A stretch of DNA of 44,434 bases from UBA6901 sp964355495 (GTDB lineage Bacteria > Pseudomonadota > Gammaproteobacteria > Acidiferrobacterales > UBA6901), in the NCBI GenBank assembly GCA_964355495.1, contig CAYHES010000004.1, positions 1-44,434 on the forward strand. The letters are read 5' to 3'. Positions 1-8,895 of the stretch are shown piece after piece. How positions within the stretch are numbered: position 1 is the stretch's first letter; every line of letters begins with the position of its first letter. Made by a program: the position numbers and the translations under genes. Under the pieces are notes generated by a model. The model made no database searches, had not been told where the DNA came from, and saw only the letters and a list, made by a program, of their open reading frames with translations.

Positions 1-2
1 TG

Positions 3-260
3 CTCAAGGGCCGGTCGCGCGAGGAATGCCTGGAGGAGATGGAAGAGCTGCGCCAGCGCATCGAGACACTGCGCCCCGAGGGACGCGACCTGACGGCCAG
101 CATCGGCGTGGCCAGCAACATGCTGCGCGCCAATGCCGGCTACGAGGAAATCCTCGACGAGGCCGACCGCGCCATGTACCGCGCCAAGGACCTGGGCCGC
201 AACCGCGTGGTCATGACCGGGGTTACGACGCGCCGCACGGCGCCGACCGAGTTGCGTTAG
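3..260 (+). CDS. Diguanylate cyclase, C-terminal fragment (GGDEF domain)
   Basis: This is the last 85 or so codons of a gene that begins before the window. The end of a GGDEF domain is readable: a TASIGVA strand followed by DEADRAMYRAKDLGRNRV, the helix and loop that close nearly every GGDEF domain. GGDEF proteins make cyclic di-GMP from two GTP. The GG(D/E)EF catalytic loop and any inhibitory site lie upstream, so activity and the sensory input domain cannot be judged. It stops at a TAG two bases before the proposed GTG start of the next gene, which suggests translational coupling. The family call is firm; the full architecture is unknown. Confidence 0.88.
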   Translation, partial: LKGRSREECLEEMEELRQRIETLRPEGRDLTASIGVASNMLRANAGYEEILDEADRAMYRAKDLGRNRVVMTGVTTRRTAPTELR

Positions 261-262
261 TC

Positions 263-625
263 GTGCAAGCCCTTCGTCATCTTCGTCTTGGTCATCGCGA
301 CCTGGAAGTGCGTCTGAGCCGCGCCGCACAGGCGGCGTTGACCGCAGGCACGCTGGTGGTGGAAATGGAGCTCTATTTCAGTTGTCTCATACGCAAGCGC
401 GTACTGTTTCCGCCCGCACCGCACGCGGATGCAACCTGTGCGATGCTCGATGAGCGCCTCACGGTTTGTTTCCGCCCGGTCATGACCCGGCAGTGCGCCG
501 TGAGCGGCGTGCAAGATAGTCCGGAACTGGAAACCTTTCCCATCCAGCGCCCCGATGCATTTCTGCCAAAGTGGCTGGCGCTCAATTTCCATCACGGCAA
601 CTGGTCGGGTGAATTCGGCTATTAG
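263..625 (+). CDS. Small conserved-looking hypothetical protein coupled to the diguanylate cyclase
   Basis: A 120-codon frame opens with GTG two bases after the upstream stop. An alternative ATG at 365, preceded by a GGTGG tract, would give 86 residues. I do not recognise a named domain. The sequence reads like a real folded protein: a helical N-terminal part (LRHLRLGHRDLEVRLS), then a stretch rich in Cys and aromatics (LYFSCLIRKRVLF, DERLTVCFRPVMTRQC) and an aromatic end (NWSGEFGY). It contains four cysteines. The competing minus-strand frames over the same bases have low-complexity or shuffled composition. Position directly behind a GGDEF gene hints at a related role, but no function can be assigned. 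The GTG start has no clear ribosome binding site. Confidence 0.55.
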   Translation: MQALRHLRLGHRDLEVRLSRAAQAALTAGTLVVEMELYFSCLIRKRVLFPPAPHADATCAMLDERLTVCFRPVMTRQCAVSGVQDSPELETFPIQRPDAFLPKWLALNFHHGNWSGEFGY

Positions 626-965
626 TCGCGACACAGAAAATACTTGCCGCACGTCATTCCTGCAATATGCGATAATCCCTATGTGCAGGATTGGAACCGA
701 ACCGCATTCTTACCGATACGTGATGTGCGCGCCGCCCGCGCTGAGCGCGATCACGGGTTTGTGAACCCGTGCCAAGGGACGGCGGCTCCCAGGGAAAAGG
801 GCGGTTATTCTTCCTATATTCCCACAGGGGCTGGATCACAAATGGGGTTTTGGCGCGGTTGGTTAACGTCGCTTGAATAATACGAGTCCAGCTTGCGCAA
901 ATTGAGTCGCCGTCTATAGTTAATCATTCTCTACCCGATCCTCTTCGGCCTCCGGGACAAAAAGA
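626..965. other. Non-coding stretch with one perfect hairpin
   Basis: No convincing gene lies in these 340 bases. A perfect stem with arms CACGGGTT and AACCCGTG around a four-base loop sits at 752-771 without a following T-run, so it is not a classical terminator. It is followed by a small GGGA/TCCC stem at about 776-790. The stretch presumably contains the promoter for the secreted-protein operon that starts at 966. I looked for the conserved cores of the cyclic di-GMP, cobalamin, TPP and glycine riboswitches and did not find them. Confidence 0.4.
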
Positions 966-1760
966 ATGCCGCCGACTTCCATGGGAAATTGCCGTTTCGG
1001 CGGGCGACTTGCGTGTTTACTCGTCGCCCTCGGGTCGCTTGCTCCTTTGGCCGCGCTCGCTTGGACCAGCGAAGAAATCGCACGCGTTACGCCGGATCGC
1101 TGGGTGTTGCGGGACATTCAATACCTGCCGCAACCCTCCGGGGCCGTCAAGATTCGTTATCGGGTGGTCGAGGATGCCTATGTCATCATTCGCGCGCACG
1201 CATCGTTTCCGCCGTTCCCGTTGTTAAGACATATCGTGCCGCGCGCACTGCGCACGCCGGGCAATTACGAAGAAGTCTGGGATGCGCACGACGAGAGCGG
1301 CCGGCCGGTCTCGCATTTCAAGGCTCAGGTCGTGGTGCGCGCCGAGCCGGTCAATTTCCAGCCGGCCGCGCACGAGCTCGAAGGCGCGCTTGCCAATCCC
1401 CCGGTCGCCCCGGCGCTCGCCATCTCGCACCATCTGCATAATCCCGCGCTGTGCGGCGTGCTTGCCTTCACCGCCGAGATTCCCGCTGCCGACACAGCAA
1501 ACCCGGAGGTCATTCTGGTGCGCCGTCTCGGCGCCGTTGCCGGTTATGGCGCCAAAGTCGGGCTCGGCATCAAGGTATTCGTGAACGAGCGTTTCGCCGG
1601 CGAGCTGATGCTACCGCCCGCGGACGCCGCGGCGGCGAGCACCTATCGCGTACCGGTAAGACTCGCTCCGCTTCTGTCCGGGGCCAACACGGTCCATGTG
1701 GTCATGACCGACTTCGCCGACCACTTCGGCGCGGTCATTTTTGAATACCGTAAACCGTAA
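966..1760 (+). CDS. Secreted protein with FlgD-type Ig-like fold
   Basis: A 264-residue protein with a signal peptide: a hydrophobic run LACLLVALGSLAPLAALA at about residues 15-32. Residues about 60-125 resemble a FlgD/Ig-like beta-sandwich, with a basic-hydrophobic strand pattern ending in YEEVWDAHDESGRPV, the usual WDGxDxxGxxV hairpin of that fold. The rest is beta-rich and without recognised catalytic residues. It is the first of three exported proteins on the same strand, four bases before the next gene. A role outside the cytoplasm, possibly as a binding or structural partner of the following peptidase-like protein, is inferred from that arrangement. ATG 966 is used; ATG 981 would also leave a good signal peptide. 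Confidence 0.7.
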   Translation: MPPTSMGNCRFGGRLACLLVALGSLAPLAALAWTSEEIARVTPDRWVLRDIQYLPQPSGAVKIRYRVVEDAYVIIRAHASFPPFPLLRHIVPRALRTPGNYEEVWDAHDESGRPVSHFKAQVVVRAEPVNFQPAAHELEGALANPPVAPALAISHHLHNPALCGVLAFTAEIPAADTANPEVILVRRLGAVAGYGAKVGLGIKVFVNERFAGELMLPPADAAAASTYRVPVRLAPLLSGANTVHVVMTDFADHFGAVIFEYRKP

Positions 1761-1764
1761 CGCC

Positions 1765-3051
1765 ATGCGCCGATACAAAAATATCGCCATGGGATTCGCG
1801 GGCCTCGCGCTGATGGCTATAAGCATGGGCGCGAGCGCCTTCAGTACGTATAACGTCGTTTTCATCACCGGTCTCGATGCTAGTCCCAATCCGTTCAATC
1901 CCGACCGTGAAACGAGCAGCGTGAGCGTGCGCACATTCGAGTATGCCGAGTGGTATTGGTTGGTGTCGAGCACCATGGTCCGGCCCACGGTGATCGTGAC
2001 GGTGGCGGGCCGGCCGCTGATCGCCAATGTCACCGCGGAGCGGCTGGATCCCACCGGCTTCTTCGGGATACCGCCGATTTTCTTTTTCTTCAACCAGATC
2101 GGCGAATGGACCCACACCGCGACCTGGGACGGTCGGGATTTAGCGGGTGCCACCGCGACGCCGGGCCCGCACCTCGCCTTGGTCAACGTCTATGCCGGCG
2201 CCGCCACGATGTTTCAAAGCTTCATCTGGGACGTGCGGCCGGACATTCAACTCGCGCTCACGCTCGCGCCGGCGGAAGTCATGCCGGACGGCACCGTTAC
2301 TGCAAGCGTCACGGCTACGGATGCGCAAGGCAATGCCGTGCCGAACTACGCCGTGCGACTGGAGGCCACCGCCCCGCAATACACTACCGAACCCTGCGCC
2401 GATTGCGGCGGGCATTCGCACGACGGCGGTCGGCCGGTCGGCCGGTTTCTCGACGCAGGTGGCGCAGACTTGGGTTCCACGACCAATGGCGCCACCGGCC
2501 CCGTCGGCGAGGCGCTCACACTCAGCTACCGGGCCGACGCCTTTGGCGGGATGGATACGCTGCGTGCCAGCGCGTTTTTCCAGCCCGACCTGTTCGATAC
2601 ACAGCGGCTCACTGTGCGTGTGCCAAACTTGCAGCTACTCCCCAATTCCGCCGATTATGTGAAGATCGGTGGCACGCCGGGACATCTCGGCCCACCCCTA
2701 TCCGTCACCGATAACAACCACTACGGCACTGCCACGTTGATTGCCGCCATTCAGACAATTTCTGCCGAGCATCGCTGGACCTTTACTCAGTTGCTGCAAA
2801 TCAACGACATGAGCCTGCCGTATGGCGGAGGCTTCGATATCAGAGGTGGCTGGCGTCTGAATATCGACGCACCTGCATGCCAAGCTGCCGGAGGAGGACA
2901 CTGCACTCATCGGTTCGGCACAAATGTTGATGTGAGTGATTTAACAGCTGACGGGTTTTTGGTTAACTCGTTTTGGCTAGAACCAGCCGTTACCAATCGT
3001 AATGGTTTATTTCGTGACGAAGGCAATCACTTCCACCTGACGTTCCAGTAA
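1765..3051 (+). CDS. Secreted Ig-domain protein with C-terminal M15-type (LAS) zinc peptidase signature
   Basis: A 428-residue exported protein. Residues 1-24 form a signal peptide (hydrophobic AMGFAGLALMAISMG). Residues about 35-145 look like a FlgD-type Ig fold ending in ATWDGRDLAGA. Residues about 155-290 look like an invasin-type Big_1 repeat (ALTLAPAEVMPDGTVTASVT). The C-terminus carries a two-part zinc signature: H382-RFG-x3-D389, matching HxxGxxxD of D-Ala-D-Ala peptidases, and E419-GN-H422-F-H424, matching ExxHxH. That pattern is typical of LAS metallopeptidases that cut peptidoglycan peptides or carry out related hydrolysis. Four cysteines (a CxxC near 220 and a pair near 373) could form disulfides. 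ATG 1765 gives a clean signal peptide; an upstream in-frame TTG at 1741 overlaps the previous gene. Catalysis is inferred from motif order only. Confidence 0.72.
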   Translation: MRRYKNIAMGFAGLALMAISMGASAFSTYNVVFITGLDASPNPFNPDRETSSVSVRTFEYAEWYWLVSSTMVRPTVIVTVAGRPLIANVTAERLDPTGFFGIPPIFFFFNQIGEWTHTATWDGRDLAGATATPGPHLALVNVYAGAATMFQSFIWDVRPDIQLALTLAPAEVMPDGTVTASVTATDAQGNAVPNYAVRLEATAPQYTTEPCADCGGHSHDGGRPVGRFLDAGGADLGSTTNGATGPVGEALTLSYRADAFGGMDTLRASAFFQPDLFDTQRLTVRVPNLQLLPNSADYVKIGGTPGHLGPPLSVTDNNHYGTATLIAAIQTISAEHRWTFTQLLQINDMSLPYGGGFDIRGGWRLNIDAPACQAAGGGHCTHRFGTNVDVSDLTADGFLVNSFWLEPAVTNRNGLFRDEGNHFHLTFQ

Positions 3052-3066
3052 CGCGGAGGATCGACT

Positions 3067-3969
3067 GTGAAGCTGGCATGCCCGTTAGTATTGATACTGA
3101 TTCTCACGCCGATCGCGTTGCAGGCGGCCGACGAATTTGAACCGCGCAATCGAATCGATGTGCACGTCACGGCACAGGTGTCTTTCAACCCAAAGGAAAA
3201 CGCCTTTACTTACCGTTATACCGTTGCGAACGGCAAGGCCGCCAAACAAAGTGTTTGGCGGTTGCGTGTCAGTATGCCCGATGATGGGTTGGTGACCGGG
3301 ATTTCCGTCCCCGACGGCTGGTTTAAGCCGGGTTATACTCCCAAAGGTCTAGGATGGAATTCCGCACTACGCTCTCTGGCGTTTGTCAGCTGGGCAAGTC
3401 AGCCGCCCTTCCACATCGCCCCAGGCCGGAAAGAAAAAGGATTTTCCTTTACCTCCATCGCCTCGCTGCCTGGCATCGTAGATTATTACGTGGAGGGGTA
3501 TGCCCCGCCACCCAAGTTCCCGCCAGGCGGTGCGCCAGAAGGCCCCATCCCCGGTTACGACGACCTTACCCCCTACGGTTCGGGTGTGGTCGGCCGCACG
3601 GTCGGACCAGTGAAGCCACCCGCGCCCTTGATCCCGGCGGTGTTCGTGGATTATCTGATCGGCATGGTGGAGGAAGCGACCCGGCTGGGGTGGGTACACG
3701 ACAAGGATCCAAGACACAGCCTCCTTGTTGATCTCAAAGAGGCCAAAGCCGCATTGTTGCGCGGCGATACCAAGGCTGCGCGCAAAAAACTCAAAGATGC
3801 GCTCGATGGTGCTCACGCCGGCAAGCACGGCGGGGAAAACGGAAAAAAAGAGAACGACAAGGAAGACCGTGGGGAAGGGAATGAGGAGCCGTCTGCAGAA
3901 GGAGCTGCGTTACTGCGCTACAACCTCCGCTATCTGATTGCAGGCTTGCAGTCACCCGACAAAAACTAA
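3067..3969 (+). CDS. Secreted protein with C-terminal FIMAH-like helical domain
   Basis: A 300-residue exported protein that starts at GTG, six bases after a strong GGAGGA at 3055-3060. The signal peptide LVLILILTPIALQAA spans about residues 6-21. Residues about 25-150 are beta-rich and unassigned. A Pro/Gly-rich linker (about 150-185) leads to a helical C-terminus (VDYLIGMVEEATRLGWV, then LLVDLKEAKAALLRGD, and a final helix LRYNLRYLIAGL). That spacing resembles the FIMAH domain found in bacterial surface and extracellular proteins. A charged Lys/Glu/Gly-rich insert lies between the last helices. It is third in the exported trio, 15 bases behind the peptidase-like gene. Function is unknown. 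Confidence 0.68.
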   Translation: MKLACPLVLILILTPIALQAADEFEPRNRIDVHVTAQVSFNPKENAFTYRYTVANGKAAKQSVWRLRVSMPDDGLVTGISVPDGWFKPGYTPKGLGWNSALRSLAFVSWASQPPFHIAPGRKEKGFSFTSIASLPGIVDYYVEGYAPPPKFPPGGAPEGPIPGYDDLTPYGSGVVGRTVGPVKPPAPLIPAVFVDYLIGMVEEATRLGWVHDKDPRHSLLVDLKEAKAALLRGDTKAARKKLKDALDGAHAGKHGGENGKKENDKEDRGEGNEEPSAEGAALLRYNLRYLIAGLQSPDKN

Positions 3970-4123
3970 TCTGGAATACATTGCCGGTGGTCATCCCGCC
4001 GCCAGGCCATGGCGATGGTGGTTCGCCGTAGCAATGTCAGATGATTTCAGTTTCTGATCCGATTTTCCTGCGCGTCCCGAACAGGGTAATCTGCGTACTC
4101 CGATTAGCGGCGAGACCTGCGAC

Positions 4124-4937
<814 letters not shown>

Positions 4938-4948
<11 letters not shown>

Positions 4949-6389
4949 GCGCACTCGTCCACTCTATCTCGCGCTCGATCAGGGCGGGCACGCCTCGCGC
5001 GCGCTGGTATTCGATGCGCACGGCGTGGCCCAGGCGCGCAGCCTGCGCGAGGTGCAGGTGCATCATCCGCAAGCGGACTGGGTTGAACAGGATCCGGATG
5101 ATCTGGTGGCGTCGCTGCTGGAGGCCACGCGCGAGGTCTTGCTCGAACTGGGCACGCGCAGCGCGCAGCTTGTTTCGGTCGGTCTCGCCACGCAGCGCTC
5201 CAGCATCGTGTGCTGGGACCGCGTTACCGGCCAGGCACTGTCACCGGTGATCAGTTGGCAGGACCGGCGGGCGCACGCCTGGCTGGCGCGCTTCGCGTCG
5301 CACGCCGAGGCCATCCATGCCAGCACCGGCCTCATGCTCTCGGCGCACTACGGCGCGAGCAAGCTGCGCTGGTGTCTCGATCACCTGCCGGCGGTGGCGC
5401 GGGCCGAGACCGCGGGGCGCCTCGCCTTCGGGCCGCTGGCCAGTTTTCTCATTTTCCGGCTCACCGCCGAACACAGCTTGGCCGCCGATCCGGCGAATGC
5501 CGCGCGCACGCTCCTGTGGAATATCAAATCCCTGGACTGGGATGAAGGTCTCCTGCACCTGTTTGGTATCCCGGCAACGGCCTTGCCGCCGTGCGTGCCG
5601 ACATGCCACCACTTCGGTCACATCGAGGCAGACGGGCAACGCATCCCGCTCAGCGTTGTGAACGGCGATCAGTCGGCGGCGCTGTTTGCCTACGGTGCGC
5701 CGCACGCCAACAGCGCCTACATCAACATGGGCACGGGCGCCTTCGTGCAACGCACATCCGGCGATTATCCGGGCCACCAGCCGCGCCTGCTCACCGGCAT
5801 GGTGCTGCAGGATGGTGATGAGAAGGTTTACGTGCTGGAAGGGACGGTCAATGGTGCCGGTGCGGCGTTGCAATGGATCGAGGAAGATCTTGGGCTTGAG
5901 GATCTTGAGCAGCAATTGCCGGCATGGCTCGCGCAGAACAGCGTGGAGCCGCCGCTGTTTCTCAATGGCATCAGCGGCCTGGGTGCGCCCTATTGGGTCG
6001 CGGACTTCGAATCGCGTTTTTCCGTCGAGGCCGAGCCGTGGCAAATGGCGGTGGCGGTGGCCGAATCCATCGTGTTCCTGATTCAGGCCAACCTCGATCT
6101 TTTTCAGAAACTCGCCTCGCCACTGGAGCAGATTATCGCCAGCGGCGGGCTCACCTGGTACGAGGGCCTGTGCCAGCGCCTCAGCGACCTGTCCGGCCTG
6201 CCGCTCTACCGGCCGGCCGAGTACGAAGCCACGGCGCGCGGCACGGCCTGGCTGCTCGCCGGCAAACCCAAGGACTGGCCGGAACCGGAATTCGGTGTGT
6301 GGTTCAAACCGCGCGCCAACCCGGCGCTGCACGCGCGCTACCAACGCTGGCGCGCGGCCATGGACGCGGCACTCATCGACCATGTCTGA
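4938..6389 (+). CDS. FGGY-family carbohydrate kinase, glycerol-kinase-like
   Basis: A 483-residue sugar kinase of the actin-like FGGY fold. Visible landmarks are the first phosphate loop (ALDQGGHASRALVFD), the strand and loop around VGLATQRSSIVCWDR, SWQDRRA, the VNGDQSAALFAYGA and MGTGAFVQ segments of the second lobe, and SGGLTWYEGLCQ near the C-terminus. These place it nearest glycerol kinases. The first loop reads DQGGHASR instead of the usual DQGTTSSR, so the substrate could be a different polyol. Starting at ATG 4938 makes it overlap cysQ by 11 bases; the frame stays open further upstream, but that would run deeper into cysQ. A GlpD-like dehydrogenase and a glycerophosphodiesterase lie 5-7 kb away on the other strand, which supports glycerol use. 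Confidence 0.85.
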
Positions 6390-6494
6390 GCCAGGTCTTG
6401 CTGAGGAAAACGCTAAATAGTGCGCACCGCCGCATCTATTAAGTCCATTCTCCCTTCGGGTACAGGTCTCTATACAAACCAGAAGTCCTCAACT

Positions 6495-6651
6495 CCCCTC
6501 TCCCACCTGTGGGAGAGGGGTGGGGGGAGAGGGTGTGTGGTTCGGCACGGTCTTTCAACCATCGTCCGTGCCAAGCCGTTTCGTTGTCCGGCAGTGGCTC
6601 GGTCCTTCGTTGCCCTCTCCCCTGGCCCCTCTCCCGCGAGCGGGAGAGGGG
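6495..6651. repeat. Pair of GC-rich palindromic repeats (DUF559-type family), inverted
   Basis: Two copies of one palindromic unit face each other. At 6495-6533 a stem CCCCTCTCCC / GGGAGAGGGG is followed by a G-rich tail. At 6613-6651 the tail comes first and the same stem follows. About 80 bases lie between them. The same unit occurs at 15294, 15713, 15784 and inside hsdM at 43137. The pair lies between the convergent FGGY kinase and DUF4198 genes and could act as a bidirectional mRNA-end structure. It fills most of the 290-base gap. Confidence 0.85.
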
Positions 6652-6680
6652 AAAAGAACGTGCACTATTTTCCGGTCGGA

Positions 6681-7574
6681 TCAGTAACGCTCGCTTTTGG
6701 TCTCGAAGCTGAGCGAGGCCCAGAAGCTTTCCCAGTCCGCCTTCGCGTCGGCCGGTGCCGGGATCATGTGCACGGCGGACAGCATCCAGATATCGGCATG
6801 TGGCAGGACAAAACGCGCGCGTCCTTCGGCATCGGTGCGCTGCGCCAGTTGGGTCTTGAGCTTTTTCTTCGAGAAGGCCACCAGCTTTGCATTGGCCAGC
6901 GGCCGGTTTTCGTATAACAGTTGCACTTCCAGGGCCTGACCGCGCTTCAACTGGTAAATTGGCGTCAGCGGCACGATTTCCAGCCGCAGGCCGATCGGCC
7001 GTTTGGCGTCGAGACCGTCGTCGCGGCCACCGACCGCGAGCAGCGACTTGGCGCAACGCGAGTACACCTCGCGCACCGGTTTGTCACGCTCGCCGCGTTG
7101 CGCGCGCAGGGCGCGAATGGCATCCAGGCCTTCCTTTTCAAGATACTGTTCGAAGGTTGCAGCATCCATGTCCAATGAATAACGCGTGCTCTGGTAGGCG
7201 ACGAGCAGGAGGCCGGGATCGGCCGGTGTCAGGCGCGCGGCCGGGTCGTCGCCGGACAGGCCGGGAATATTCCGGGTGCCGCGCGCGTTAACCGTAACGA
7301 AGCGTTCGAAGGCCTCTGGCAGATAGATCATGGTGTCGCCGCGGAATTCCTGGCCGACCAGCAGGCGTACGTCCACCGCTTTGCCGGCCGGCGGCCGGAA
7401 GTTCGCCGGCTCGATCCAGAATTCGTGCGCGGCCGCCGGCGCCGCCAGCCCGAGCAGGACGGACAGCAGCAATCCGTATCGGCTACACTCCGACCGCCAT
7501 GGATGGCGGAAGTGCCGGAAACGCAGGAGCAGTGTTCCGGCGCGCCACATGATTTTATTAAAAATCGGTTGCAT
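6681..7574 (-). CDS. Periplasmic DUF4198 (nickel/cobalt-uptake-associated) protein
   Basis: An exported protein of the DUF4198 family (COG5266), often found beside metal transporters. The mature part begins AHEFWIEPANFRPPAGK, the classic start of this family after signal-peptide cleavage. Later family features are LLVGQEFRGD, a central region about the length expected, and VQLLYENRPLANAKLV with DAEGRARFVLPHADIW, an Ig-like carrier fold. The start is uncertain: the first 35 or so codons from ATG 7574 are partly encoded by a dispersed repeat (7491-7540), and a shorter start at the TTG before LLSVLLGLAAP is possible. It is divergent from the HupE-like transporter, so the two may form a metal-uptake pair. 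That pairing is inferred. Confidence 0.82.
   Translation of the reverse strand: MQPIFNKIMWRAGTLLLRFRHFRHPWRSECSRYGLLLSVLLGLAAPAAAHEFWIEPANFRPPAGKAVDVRLLVGQEFRGDTMIYLPEAFERFVTVNARGTRNIPGLSGDDPAARLTPADPGLLLVAYQSTRYSLDMDAATFEQYLEKEGLDAIRALRAQRGERDKPVREVYSRCAKSLLAVGGRDDGLDAKRPIGLRLEIVPLTPIYQLKRGQALEVQLLYENRPLANAKLVAFSKKKLKTQLAQRTDAEGRARFVLPHADIWMLSAVHMIPAPADAKADWESFWASLSFETKSERY
7491..7540 (+). repeat. Dispersed repeat, left-half copy of the MITE family
   Basis: About 50 bases containing the palindrome CGCCATGGATGGCG and the block AAACGCAGGAGCAG. Nearly the same sequence occurs at 33612-33660 inside a TIR-bearing element and, inverted, at 27543-27592. Here it lies inside the 5' end of the DUF4198 frame and encodes part of its apparent N-terminus (the LRFRHFRHPW segment), so it has probably replaced the original start region. 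Confidence 0.8.
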
Positions 7575-7621
7575 CGTTTTTCGAGATGATAAATTTTCTC
7601 AAGCTTAACACGACCGTCCGA

Positions 7622-8749
7622 ATGCCGAATCCCGATCCATTCCGACCGTTGCTCGGATTCCTGCTGTGCCTGTACGCATTGCCGCTAACAGCGCACGAGA
7701 TCCGCCCGGCGGTCGTCGATGTGCACTTGCAAGTTGACGGAAATTATCAGGTTGCCTTACAGGTCAACATGGAGGCGGTGCTGGCGGGCGTGAGTCCGGC
7801 GCACAGCGACACCAGCGAGTCGCCGAATGTGGAGAGCTACAACCGTCTGCGCGCCTTGCCGGCACGCAAGCTGGAAGAACGCATCCGCGCCTTCTGGCCG
7901 CAGTATCGTGACGGCCTGCGTCTGGATTTCGACGGTGCGCGCAGCACGCCGGACCTCGCGGCCCTCGACATTCCCGAGCCCGGCGATCTGGCCCGCGCGC
8001 GCCTCACCACCGTGCGGCTCACCGGCCGCATTCCGCCCGGCGCCAAGACCCTGCGCTGGAGCTATGCGCCGCAGTACGGTGGCAGCGTGTTGCGCCTGCA
8101 CCGTGCCGGCGGTGTGACAGCGGCCTGGGTCCGTGAAGGCGAGGCGAGTGCGGCCTACCCGCTCGCCGGTGACATCGCCGCCGCCACGCGCAGCGCGGTG
8201 TTCGGGCAATACCTGGTGCTCGGCTTCACCCACATCCTGCCCAAGGGGCTGGATCACATGCTGTTCGTGCTCGGCCTGTTTCTGTTGAGCACGCGGCTTG
8301 CACCGCTGCTGTGGCAGGTCACGGCGTTCACGCTCGCGCATTCGATCACGCTGGCGTTGAGCATGTACGGGGTGATCGCGCTGTCGCCGGCGATCGTCGA
8401 ACCGCTGATCGCCGCGTCCATTGTCGCGGTGGCGGTGGAGAACCTGCTCACCGCGCGCCTGCACGCGTGGCGGGTGTTCGTGGTGTTCGGCTTCGGTTTG
8501 CTGCACGGCCTCGGTTTCGCCGGCGTGCTCACCGAGATCGGCCTGCCGCGCGACGAGTTTGTTACCGGCCTGATCGCCTTCAATGTCGGCGTCGAGGGCG
8601 GGCAACTGGCGGTGATCGCGCTCGCGTCCCTGGCGGTCGGCTACTGGTTCCGGCACAGGCCGTGGTACCGCGCGCGCGTGGTGTTGCCGTCGTCGGCGCT
8701 GATCGCGCTGATCGGGTTGTATTGGATGGTTGAACGCCTACTTGGCTGA
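7622..8749 (+). CDS. HupE/UreJ-family membrane protein
   Basis: A 375-residue membrane protein. A signal peptide (LLGFLLCLYALPLTA) is followed by an extracytoplasmic domain starting HEIRPAVVDVHL and running to about residue 195. The C-terminal half has about six membrane helices and the family hallmark FTHILPKGLDHMLFVLGLFLL, with the GLDHML histidine thought to bind metal. The second conserved histidine cluster lies in FGFGLLHGLGFAG. HupE/UreJ proteins are nickel or cobalt permeases serving hydrogenase or urease, but this long HupE-like subtype occurs widely without them. Divergence from a DUF4198 protein fits metal uptake. No hydrogenase or urease gene is in the window. ATG 7622 is chosen because it precedes the signal peptide directly. 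Confidence 0.85.
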   Translation: MPNPDPFRPLLGFLLCLYALPLTAHEIRPAVVDVHLQVDGNYQVALQVNMEAVLAGVSPAHSDTSESPNVESYNRLRALPARKLEERIRAFWPQYRDGLRLDFDGARSTPDLAALDIPEPGDLARARLTTVRLTGRIPPGAKTLRWSYAPQYGGSVLRLHRAGGVTAAWVREGEASAAYPLAGDIAAATRSAVFGQYLVLGFTHILPKGLDHMLFVLGLFLLSTRLAPLLWQVTAFTLAHSITLALSMYGVIALSPAIVEPLIAASIVAVAVENLLTARLHAWRVFVVFGFGLLHGLGFAGVLTEIGLPRDEFVTGLIAFNVGVEGGQLAVIALASLAVGYWFRHRPWYRARVVLPSSALIALIGLYWMVERLLG

Positions 8750-8786
8750 CCTCCTGCGGCCAGTCTTGTCAGCACCTCAAAACGAT

Positions 8787-8851
8787 GTAGGGTGCGCCCT
8801 GCGCACCGATCAACGGTTTGACGAACCGATGGTGCGCAGGGCGCACCCTAC
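8787..8851. repeat. Inverted repeat of the GTAGGGTGCGC family
   Basis: Two arms face each other: GTAGGGTGCGCCCTGCGCAC at 8787-8806 and its near-perfect complement ending CACCCTAC at 8851, with a short spacer. Each arm is itself palindromic. A sister copy with a TTGC core lies at 34263-34326. It sits between convergent genes (HupE-like and Tag) and could serve as a shared transcript end. Confidence 0.85.
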
Positions 8852-8895
8852 GAGAATCGACGCAAGGGAATCTTTCGAGATATCTTCCAGGCAGG

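Noticed and set aside
626..965. Possible riboswitch or structured RNA
   Set aside because: Only simple hairpins are seen. The conserved cores of the cyclic di-GMP, cobalamin, TPP and glycine classes are absent.
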